Source: F23-D06 sp045130275
GTDB lineage: Bacteria > Bacteroidota > Bacteroidia > Bacteroidales > WCHB1-69
Assembly (NCBI GenBank): GCA_045130275.1
Contig: JBGUPL010000019.1
Coordinates: 1 to 5,466 of the forward strand
DNA: 5,466 bases
Direction of reading: 5' to 3'
Below the pieces are notes generated by a model. That model did not search any database and had not been told where the DNA came from. It saw nothing but the letters and a program-made list of their open reading frames with translations. This document shows positions 1 through 5,466 of this stretch, one piece after another. The first letter of the stretch is position 1; every line of letters begins with the position of its first letter. Made by a program: the position numbers and the translations under genes.

Positions 1-2
1 GA

Positions 3-833
3 TTAGTGAAACATGTCGTAGTCGGCATCCACGTGGCAGGACATGTCGAAACGCCATGAGAACGGCGACACATTGTGGCGGTACTCCTTGTCCATCTTCA
101 GGAACTCCAGCACGCTGTCCTTCCAATAGACCTTCACATCCTCGCAGTGGTCGAAGTTGTGATTGAGCACCATGTCGTTGATGTTCACCACAAAATGCGC
201 CACGTCTTCCGGTGTGTAGCTCTTGTGCCCGGTCAGCAGGCCAATCTTGTACAGGTCGCAGATGCCGAGCGTCCTGCGGATCATCTCGCCGCTGTCGTTG
301 AGGTTGATGATAGGCTCGATGCTGGCAAAGGTCTTGAAGCCACGGCGGTGCAGGTCGGCCATCCGCTCGATGCGATCGGTGTTGGTGCTGGCGTTGCGTT
401 CCAACTCGTCGCAGCCGGTCAGCGTGAAGCCGTAGGCAATGAGGTGCTGGAACGAGTAGAACGATTCGAGCACCTTGAAGTCGGCGCGTTTGGTGAGAAT
501 CTTGCACGGCACGCCTTGGCTCACGGCATAGAGCACGGCGGCGTTGGTGAGGTCTTGCGTCTCCGGCAGCAGCGGGTCGGTGGTGAAGGAGAAGAACAAG
601 CCGTGCTTGCGGAGTGGCACGATGTGTTCGTGCAGTTCGCGGACGAAGACACCATACGGGCTGTGTCCGTCGAAGCATTTCTTGAGGGTCGGAGTCGGTT
701 TGCCCATTGCGTGACCGAGCAGACCGCGTTTGCAGTAGCAGTAGTCGCAGTCGTTGGAGCATCCGACGTAGAAGTTCACGGCATACTTGGCGTACTCGCC
801 TGCTTTGCCTTTGGGTTGATAAATTGCACTCAT
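3..833 (-). CDS. SplB-like radical SAM protein
   Basis: Predicted 276-residue radical SAM enzyme. The cluster motif is Cys25-x3-Cys29-x2-Cys32 (GCSNDCDYC), expected to bind a 4Fe-4S cluster and reductively cleave S-adenosylmethionine; Cys34 follows directly. Further blocks resemble the SplB/COG1533 group (spore photoproduct lyase-like, 'DNA repair photolyase' annotations): SFTTDP at 82-87, KILTKR at 111-116, FTLTGCDELER at 136-146 and SIEPII at 171-176. The substrate cannot be read from the sequence, and SplB-like labels cover many uncharacterised enzymes. The start at 833 (MSAIYQPKG) is chosen because this N-terminus fits the family and lies just ahead of the cluster motif. The frame is open further upstream to 1067, but that stretch lies over the preceding gene and the hairpin spacer. 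There is no clear ribosome-binding site; the leader is A-rich (AACCCCCACGAACA). It is the last gene seen in the cluster and stops with TAA 2 nt from the window edge. The fold is confident, the function open. Confidence 0.88.
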   Translation of the reverse strand: MSAIYQPKGKAGEYAKYAVNFYVGCSNDCDYCYCKRGLLGHAMGKPTPTLKKCFDGHSPYGVFVRELHEHIVPLRKHGLFFSFTTDPLLPETQDLTNAAVLYAVSQGVPCKILTKRADFKVLESFYSFQHLIAYGFTLTGCDELERNASTNTDRIERMADLHRRGFKTFASIEPIINLNDSGEMIRRTLGICDLYKIGLLTGHKSYTPEDVAHFVVNINDMVLNHNFDHCEDVKVYWKDSVLEFLKMDKEYRHNVSPFSWRFDMSCHVDADYDMFH

Positions 834-869
834 TGTTCGTGGGGGTTTTAGTTGGTTTTTGTTTTTGGT

Positions 870-899
870 GAGCAAGGGAGTTGTCACTCTCCCCTGCCC
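870..899 (-). other. Intergenic RNA hairpin before the radical SAM gene
   Basis: On the minus strand the arms GGGCAGGGGAG and CTCCCTTGCTC can pair over 11 bp, with two G-U wobbles and an 8-nt loop (AGTGACAA). The same stretch read on the plus strand would have A-C mismatches at the two wobble positions, so the structure suits the minus-strand transcript. It starts 4 nt after the stop codon of the 222-residue gene and ends 36 nt before the radical SAM start. What follows is A-rich (ACCAAAAACAAAAACC), with no T-run, so it is not a standard intrinsic terminator. A role in RNA processing, stability or partial attenuation is inference. Confidence 0.5.
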
Positions 900-903
900 T
901 GTG

Positions 904-1572
904 TTAGTCCTTTGTAGGCATATTAGTTTCACCTGCCAGATGCTCGTTGCCCTCATAGGGAATGCACTGCTTCCATCCGCAACCATCAGAACAAATATGG
1001 AAATAAGGATCATTCTCTTTATCATAATAGCCATAGAATACCGGCTTCCACCTTGCACTGTCCTCATCCCTCACAAGCACCCTGTCGAATGTCTTGAACT
1101 CGTGCTTTGCCGTTTCCTCGACCAGTTCTAACTCCTCCGACAAGAACTGATCCTGAAACGCTCCAGTCACGATGACCACAAAATACTCATGATTCGTGCC
1201 GACTATCTTGCCGATGCAGTTGTCGTACTGCTTCACGAAATGGCTGTGCGTGTCGTTGGATCTTACGCGGACTTTATCGCCTACCTTGAACTGCGGCTTG
1301 ATGTCGGGTACTTCAAGCACAATGTGTTGCGCATTGCCGTCTTCAATGTCCCAGCACTGCCCTGTGTTCGGGTCGTGTATGCTGACAAGCTCCCTTGCAC
1401 CGAGCCTTATGAGGCAGACGATTTGTGTTCGGTTGTCGTCATCGGTCGAGGCTTTGTCGGTGCAGATGATGCGCACGTCTTTGCCGTCTTTGGTTGTGAT
1501 TCTGCCTTTTATCTCACCTGCTTGGATTTTCTTTGCCGTCTCCAAGTCGAACGGGATAGTCTTTGTTTCCAT
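904..1572 (-). CDS. Bacteroidales phage-type hypothetical protein with two SH3/KOW-like segments
   Basis: A 222-residue protein of unknown function. Three blocks are visible. Residues 6-36 (IPFDLETAKKIQAGEIKGRI and what follows) match a short N-terminal block that I recall from many Bacteroides/Prevotella phage and prophage small proteins. Residues 95-124 (FKVGDKVRVRSND ... CIGKIVG) look like a small beta-barrel of SH3/KOW type. Residues 159-215 (FKTFDRVLVRDEDSARWKP ... GWKQCIPYEGNEHLAG ... TN) form a second block, again typical of Bacteroidales mobile elements, with Cys194, Cys198 and Cys203. No catalytic motif or membrane segment is seen. The family recognition is from memory and not from a search. 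The start ATG at 1572 lies 12 nt after the previous gene's TAA with the leader CAATAGAAAC and no Shine-Dalgarno. Base composition is lower in GC than the terminase gene, roughly 40-50% in sampled lines. Confidence 0.85.
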   Translation of the reverse strand: METKTIPFDLETAKKIQAGEIKGRITTKDGKDVRIICTDKASTDDDNRTQIVCLIRLGARELVSIHDPNTGQCWDIEDGNAQHIVLEVPDIKPQFKVGDKVRVRSNDTHSHFVKQYDNCIGKIVGTNHEYFVVIVTGAFQDQFLSEELELVEETAKHEFKTFDRVLVRDEDSARWKPVFYGYYDKENDPYFHICSDGCGWKQCIPYEGNEHLAGETNMPTKD

Positions 1573-1584
1573 GTTTCTATTGTT

Positions 1585-2085
1585 TTAGTTTGTTTTTAGT
1601 TCTTCGAGGATGGCGGGGCTGACGGAGTGGTCTTTTGCCAGCAGTTTGAGCGTGGAGATGACGCGGAGCATGTCCGACTCAGGGACGTTGGACAGCAGGG
1701 CATGGACATACGCCAGTTGGTTGCTGTCGGCTTGCAGCGCGTCGAACATCTCCGCCTCTTTGCGGCCTTTGTCCTTGGTGCCGGGTTGCATTTCGATGCC
1801 CGCGATGGTCAGGCGGTCCATGTAATGGTGCAGCGTCTTGCACACCTTCAGCAACTGCCCGATGTTGTACTGCTCGTCCTGCGTGAGCACTTGGTGGGTG
1901 TAGTGGCGGACGATCTGGTCGGCGGCGGGTTTGCCGTGTTTCTTGACGAGGGCTTTGTAGTCCTTCGACTCGCGGTAGATGGTCTCCATGCCCGTTTCGA
2001 TGAGGCGGAAGATACGCTCTGCGCTGTGCATCTCGACGATGAACAGGCTTTCGAGGGTCTTGATGTCGTTGAGGGTTAGGGTCAT
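1585..2085 (-). CDS. Hypothetical helical protein
   Basis: A 166-residue protein that I do not recognise. It is rich in charged residues and Leu, with few Gly or Pro, and appears all-helical. A long central stretch (about 55-100) is amphipathic, and a Lys/Arg/Glu-rich segment (PGTKDKGRKEAEMFDAL) follows at 101-117. There is no signal peptide or membrane segment. Its ATG overlaps the TGA of the upstream 127-residue gene in an ATGA, which suggests translational coupling. Size, helical character and closeness to the terminase gene would allow a small terminase subunit or another DNA-binding or adaptor protein, but no helix-turn-helix can be shown by eye and the position downstream of the large subunit is not the usual one. 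GC is about 58% in a sampled line, closer to the terminase than to its two neighbours. Confidence 0.85.
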   Translation of the reverse strand: MTLTLNDIKTLESLFIVEMHSAERIFRLIETGMETIYRESKDYKALVKKHGKPAADQIVRHYTHQVLTQDEQYNIGQLLKVCKTLHHYMDRLTIAGIEMQPGTKDKGRKEAEMFDALQADSNQLAYVHALLSNVPESDMLRVISTLKLLAKDHSVSPAILEELKTN

Positions 2086-2465
2086 TTCTTCATACCTTTT
2101 TTGCTTTTGTACACCTTATAGAGTTTCAGCGCATAGGCTTCACCATCTATCTCTTTATCCACATCCGGCCTACGGATTAGTTCATACTCGTGCATATAGT
2201 CAATCTTCAGTCCCGTCAGCGGCATAAGGTTTGCACACTTGGCGAAGCAGTAAGTCTGACCGTTTCCCGTAACCGAGAACCCATCCGGGTGCTTACAGAT
2301 GAAGATGGTGTGTTCTGGGTCGTCACCTATCGCCATGCGTATATGGTCGTGGTGGTTGATTTTGAGATTTAGGCAGGTATCTTTCATAAAGCAAATTCTG
2401 CCTCCATCTTGATTGTAAATACGGATGAGTGACCTCGTTCCGATTTTTAGAATTTTGATTGCCAT
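2082..2465 (-). CDS. Hypothetical protein, probably beta-rich
   Basis: A 127-residue protein that I do not recognise. The N-terminal two thirds alternate short hydrophobic strands with polar turns (IKILKIGTRSLIRIYNQDGG, then HTIFICKHPDGFSVTGNG), suggesting a small beta-rich fold. The C-terminus is basic (LYKVYKSKKGMKK). It has Cys25, Cys31, Cys57, Cys73 and Cys77; the last two (YCFAKC) are spaced as CxxxC, but there is no convincing metal-binding set. The start ATG at 2465 lies 28 nt after the terminase stop, with leader AACAACAAGATT and no well-placed Shine-Dalgarno. The end overlaps the next gene by 4 nt, which supports a shared transcript. GC is about 45% across the gene, clearly below the terminase. 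A real gene is supported by the tight fit between neighbours. Confidence 0.8.
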   Translation of the reverse strand: MAIKILKIGTRSLIRIYNQDGGRICFMKDTCLNLKINHHDHIRMAIGDDPEHTIFICKHPDGFSVTGNGQTYCFAKCANLMPLTGLKIDYMHEYELIRRPDVDKEIDGEAYALKLYKVYKSKKGMKK

Positions 2466-2493
2466 AATCTTGTTGTTTAATGCCTTTCGGCGG

Positions 2494-4449
2494 TTATTCC
2501 TTATTTATACTTCCGTTGCGTTGGTCGTAGATGGCGAGCGCGTTGCAAAGGCACTGAAGGTGATCCACCTTGCACGCTTTGCTGTTCGGGTTCGACTTCA
2601 CGATTTTCTTGTTCTCCATGCCGTCCGTGCTCACCATCAGCGCGGCGTTCTGTACCTCCCACAGCCACATCGGGTTGGCAGAGAAACGAATCAGCGCAGG
2701 GTCGGACTTGATGATATAGTCCAGTTCCTCGATGATGGGGTTGTAGGTGGCGAAGTTCTGTCGCACCGGCAGCAGGTAGTCGTCAGGGTTCGCGCCCATC
2801 GTGAAAATCCATGCCCGGAGTGCGTTGATAGGCTCTTTGGCTTTGTACGGGTCGTAACCGAAGCCGAGGAAGAGCAGGTGTGCGCTGAGTGCGGCGATAC
2901 GGTCCACGGGCAGCGTCGGTTGCAAGGTGGCACCGGGTGACACATGGAGCAGTCCGCGCTTGATCCATTCGAGGTACACGTGCTTGATGGGGCTGTCGTT
3001 GAGCGTCTCTTCGGTGATCCATGCGTCCATGTCGGCAAAGAACTCGCCGGTGTTGCGGTTGTAGGCGAGGTAGGTCAGCGCGTGGAGGTCGTCGCCCATC
3101 GAGAAGTCCATGCCGGTGAACACCACCCAGCCGTCCTTGCTGTCGAGGTCGTCGATGCGCAGGTCTATTTGCAAGGCCTTGATGACCTCCGGCTTGATCC
3201 ACTCCAGTTGGTTCTCGACCATGTAGGTGTTGAATAGCTTGCTGACCAACTCGCCCTCGGTCATCTTGCCTTGGCGCATGTCGTTGATGCTGTCCTCGTA
3301 GAACTGGTGCTGGCAGGTGATACCGAGCATCGGGTTGATCTTACGGCGCAGGGCTTTGTCTTCCACAAGGTCGATGATGTCCTTCTTCTCCCAGTCGTCG
3401 GGTTCGAGCAGCAGGCAGAGCGAACGGTCGGCACTGAGCGTCGGCGTGTCCTCACCCGTCTCGTACTTGATTTCGCGCAGCAGTTCGGCGTGCAGTTTGT
3501 CGAGCATGTCGATGAACGGCCCTTGTGCGATGGTGCCGGCGGTGGTGGTGCCGAAGGTCAGACCCTCACGGCGCGGACCCATTGAGGACCGCATGACGTT
3601 CACCAGACCCATCATGTCGGACTTGCCGTTCACATACGGACTGCTGCCGAGCTCGTCCCAGTTCACCAATTCGGCAAAGGGGCCGTCTTTCGCTTTTCCC
3701 CCAGCCGTGAGCGGCATGATGGACGAGTTGCGGATGTTGCGGTACTGCGGCTTCCAGTCCGTCACCTTGGCGGTCATGCGGAAGCGGTGCTTGGTGTCCA
3801 CGTCGCGGAGCATGAACTGAACGCGGGTGTAGAGGATTTTCGCCTGAAACTCCGCATTGGCGCAGCAGTAAATCTCGCTGTTGTAGTCGCCGAGCAGGAA
3901 GAAGCACAGCTGAATGTACGCACTCATGCCGGTCTTGTCGGTTTTACGCGGGGTGTACATCACGAAGTAGTTGCACAGGCGGCGGAAGTCTTCTACCATG
4001 CCGTCGGCGGTCTCGCGCTCGGTCGGTAGCAATTGCGGTTTGTCGATGGCGGCGACCTCGGTGTTGAACCACGCTTGGAAGCCGAAGACGGACGCGAGCA
4101 CGAACACTTGGAACGGCTGCCAACGATAGACGTGCGCCGTGTCGGTGCCGGGACAGAGGATGCCACCGCTCACATGCTGCCAACGGCCACGGCTGTCCTG
4201 CTGCCACTCGCCCTCACGGAGCCGGATGACCTGCCGCACCTTGCGCTCGTTGAACTCATAGGTACGGAGAAGCCGCAGGAACTTCACCGCGCAGAGGACC
4301 TCATATCCATTATGCATATCAGGCTCAGCGATTAGTCCGTCGAAGTAGTCGCCCAGTCGCGGCTCGATGGCTTGCACCGCTTTTCGTGCGGTATCGTCGT
4401 ACCGCTTCCGCAGGATGTCGATTGCTATTTGTTTTTCGTCTTGGGTCAT
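2494..4449 (-). CDS. terL: Phage terminase large subunit
   Basis: Motor ATPase and nuclease that packages phage DNA into the prohead. The protein has 651 residues. Visible parts in order: an N-terminal region of about 105 residues; an adenine-binding Q motif (YRWQPFQ, 108-114); Walker A PRKTDKT (167-173); Walker B-type LVNWDE (261-266, Asp265 and Glu266); a coupling motif TTTAGT (301-306); then an RNase H-like nuclease domain with acidic residues Asp448 (GMDFS), Asp533 (GYDPYKA) and Asp629 (KVDHLQ). The layout fits the Terminase_1/HK97-like group. The Walker A loop has Asp171 where related terminases usually have Gly (PRKTGKT or PRKNGKS), from codon GAC. The start at 4449 (MTQDEKQ) is preferred: an upstream in-frame start at 4527 would add 26 residues lying over the methyltransferase end. 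It follows the methyltransferase by 11 nt and is probably co-transcribed. GC is about 60% in sampled lines. Confidence 0.96.
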   Translation of the reverse strand: MTQDEKQIAIDILRKRYDDTARKAVQAIEPRLGDYFDGLIAEPDMHNGYEVLCAVKFLRLLRTYEFNERKVRQVIRLREGEWQQDSRGRWQHVSGGILCPGTDTAHVYRWQPFQVFVLASVFGFQAWFNTEVAAIDKPQLLPTERETADGMVEDFRRLCNYFVMYTPRKTDKTGMSAYIQLCFFLLGDYNSEIYCCANAEFQAKILYTRVQFMLRDVDTKHRFRMTAKVTDWKPQYRNIRNSSIMPLTAGGKAKDGPFAELVNWDELGSSPYVNGKSDMMGLVNVMRSSMGPRREGLTFGTTTAGTIAQGPFIDMLDKLHAELLREIKYETGEDTPTLSADRSLCLLLEPDDWEKKDIIDLVEDKALRRKINPMLGITCQHQFYEDSINDMRQGKMTEGELVSKLFNTYMVENQLEWIKPEVIKALQIDLRIDDLDSKDGWVVFTGMDFSMGDDLHALTYLAYNRNTGEFFADMDAWITEETLNDSPIKHVYLEWIKRGLLHVSPGATLQPTLPVDRIAALSAHLLFLGFGYDPYKAKEPINALRAWIFTMGANPDDYLLPVRQNFATYNPIIEELDYIIKSDPALIRFSANPMWLWEVQNAALMVSTDGMENKKIVKSNPNSKACKVDHLQCLCNALAIYDQRNGSINKE

Positions 4450-4460
4450 ATTGTTTGGGG

Positions 4461-5466
4461 TTAAAAGAGGGTGAGGGTTTTGATTTCGGTATCTATCCAC
4501 AGTTTGCGCCAGATATGGTACATACACGAAACGACTATACTATTGCCAGCCATTTTATACTGTTGCGAACGGCTGATGCCTGCTGCTTGTATTCGGTCGA
4601 TGTACTCTTCGGGCACATCCATCAGTCGGAAACACTCCCGCTCCGTCAGCTTGCGAATGCGGTAGGCATGACCATCTATTTCGATTGCAGCAAGTTGCTT
4701 GTTCTGGTCTTCTTCCGAATTCTGCGGCACAAGTATTGCGGTCAGTTTGTAGTCTTTGCCGACCATAATCTTCTCCCACGATTCTTTGGAATACCTTGCA
4801 CTGATGCAAAGCGCGTTGCCGTCTTGGTCGGTGTGGATAGGTAATGGCTCTAATACAACATTATCTTTCTGAACACCTGTCAGTGTATTGCTCCATCCGT
4901 TCTCGTTAATCTCCAATAGTTGCTTGTATCTACCGTTGGACCTTGCCCGCTCGCTTGGGTTCTCAGGATTTCGACCTCGGAAGGCTCCGATGAGCGGCTC
5001 TAATACAACATTCGTGCAACAAGTCACATGCGATTTTGCCGTAAGTGCTGCCGCCGTTCCGTCTCGCATTCCGTCGATCAGCGTGCGTTGGCTCTTGACA
5101 CGCTTCAAGACCGTCTTCAATGTCTTTGCCGGAATATAATACCTCTCGTCCACCTTTGGTTCGAGGACATCCTTGAGCCGCAAGGGCAGCGGCATCGGTT
5201 CGGGGAACTCGTACCGCGCTTGCTCGTCAAGGACGCTGACCATGAAGATACGTTCGCGGTTTTGCGGCACACCGTAATCCTTGGCGTTGAGCACTTTGGC
5301 GAAATTGCGGTAGCCGTAACTCTCCAATTCCAGTTGCCACGCGTTGAAGAGCCGGATGAACTTCTGACTGACGAGCGCCGCCACATTCTCCATCAGCAGA
5401 TACTTGGGTTTCTTGGCAAGGATAGCCCGGCGGCATTCCCACAAGAGCGACGAGCGCGTGCCGCTG
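4461..5466 (-). CDS. C5-cytosine DNA methyltransferase, C-terminal part
   Basis: Transfers a methyl group from S-adenosylmethionine to carbon 5 of cytosine in a target sequence. The reading frame runs off the right edge, so only the last 334 residues are seen; the catalytic PCQ loop (motif IV) and the SAM-binding motif I are outside. Visible, numbered from the edge: SGTRSSLLWE (1-10), motif VI ENV (26-28), motif VIII QNRERIF (68-74), a target-recognition region (about 105-265), motif IX RKLTERECFRLMDVPEEY (271-288) and motif X QYKMAGNSIVV (302-312). The order is that of Dcm-like enzymes. The target-recognition region contains NVVLEPL twice (152-158 and 202-208). No restriction endonuclease lies downstream; the next gene is the terminase, so an orphan phage methyltransferase protecting the genome or changing expression is the likely role. 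The specificity cannot be read from the sequence. Confidence 0.95.
   Translation of the reverse strand, partial: SGTRSSLLWECRRAILAKKPKYLLMENVAALVSQKFIRLFNAWQLELESYGYRNFAKVLNAKDYGVPQNRERIFMVSVLDEQARYEFPEPMPLPLRLKDVLEPKVDERYYIPAKTLKTVLKRVKSQRTLIDGMRDGTAAALTAKSHVTCCTNVVLEPLIGAFRGRNPENPSERARSNGRYKQLLEINENGWSNTLTGVQKDNVVLEPLPIHTDQDGNALCISARYSKESWEKIMVGKDYKLTAILVPQNSEEDQNKQLAAIEIDGHAYRIRKLTERECFRLMDVPEEYIDRIQAAGISRSQQYKMAGNSIVVSCMYHIWRKLWIDTEIKTLTLF
4846..4862 (-). repeat. 17-bp direct repeat, copy 2 (inside methyltransferase gene)
   Basis: The plus-strand sequence GGCTCTAATACAACATT is identical to that at 4996-5012, exactly 150 bp (50 codons) away and in the same frame. In the coding direction it encodes the NVVLEP core of the second NVVLEPL motif (residues 202-208 of the visible protein). 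It sits in the target-recognition region. Confidence 0.85.
4996..5012 (-). repeat. 17-bp direct repeat, copy 1 (inside methyltransferase gene)
   Basis: Identical to 4846-4862. It encodes the first NVVLEPL (residues 152-158). Both copies follow a similar preceding block, ALTAKSHVTCCT in this one and TLTGVQKD in the other, so the repeat appears to end a module of the target-recognition region. Confidence 0.85.

Noticed and set aside
75..851. Long open frame (258 codons) on the plus strand
   Set aside because: It lies antisense to the radical SAM gene, and its Val/His/Leu-rich protein has no domain; it is a by-product of the GC-rich codon pattern opposite. The minus-strand frame has clear family motifs.
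870..899. Hairpin as an intrinsic terminator
   Set aside because: On the minus strand it is followed by A-rich sequence with no T-run, and the next gene follows in the same direction after 36 nt.
834..1067. N-terminal extension of the radical SAM frame by 78 residues
   Set aside because: The extension lies over the end of the 222-residue gene and over the hairpin spacer. Its composition is unlike the family, and the start at 833 gives the expected N-terminus.
1627..2079. Plus-strand open frame of 150 codons
   Set aside because: It is fully antisense to the 166-residue gene, has no recognisable domain and does not fit an all-minus-strand cluster.
2482..2491. Small hairpin GCC-GAAA-GGC just after the terminase stop
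   Set aside because: It has a GNRA-type loop but only 3 bp of stem, easily expected by chance, and no T-run follows.
4450..4527. A 26-residue N-terminal extension of the terminase
   Set aside because: It would overlap the methyltransferase end; the ATG at 4449 begins 11 nt after the methyltransferase stop, in line with the other tight junctions.
4846..5012. The 17-bp repeats as phage attachment sites
   Set aside because: Both copies lie in frame inside one gene and encode the same protein motif, which explains them better than site-specific recombination; no integrase is present in the window.
5442..5444. TTG as a possible start of the methyltransferase
   Set aside because: The frame stays open to the window edge, and the upstream codons give SGTRSSLL, a conserved stretch of Dcm-like enzymes, so this is an internal Leu and the gene is cut by the window.

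Overview
The window looks like part of a Bacteroidota (Bacteroidales-type gut bacterium) phage or prophage. Three things support this. There is a large terminase subunit with recognisable ATPase and nuclease motifs. A small protein of 222 residues carries motif blocks that I recall as common in Bacteroides/Prevotella phage and prophage regions. The gene starts lack convincing Shine-Dalgarno sequences and have A-rich leaders instead, as is usual in Bacteroidota. The host assignment is inference from these signs, not from a search.

All six genes lie on the minus strand, so the reading order runs from the right edge to the left. First comes the C-terminal part of a C5-cytosine DNA methyltransferase (4461-5466; its N-terminus is outside the window). 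After 11 nt comes the terminase large subunit (2494-4449). After 28 nt comes a 127-residue unknown (2082-2465), which overlaps the start of a 166-residue, probably all-helical unknown by 4 nt (1585-2085). After 12 nt comes the 222-residue phage-type protein (904-1572). After a 70-nt spacer holding an 11-bp hairpin comes a 276-residue radical SAM protein of the SplB-like type (3-833). Spacing is tight throughout, no Bacteroidota-type promoter (TAnnTTTG) was seen in the spacers, and a single transcript is likely. No stretch longer than 70 nt is without a gene.

The packaging motor gene is therefore surrounded by accessory genes. A methyltransferase is upstream, where it could modify phage DNA against host restriction. 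Three small genes and a radical SAM enzyme are downstream, where a portal gene would usually be expected. No portal, protease, capsid or recognisable small terminase is in the window. The points most worth a second look are the radical SAM enzyme in a packaging cluster, the Asp in the Walker A loop of the terminase, an in-frame repeat in the methyltransferase target-recognition region, and the hairpin before the radical SAM gene.
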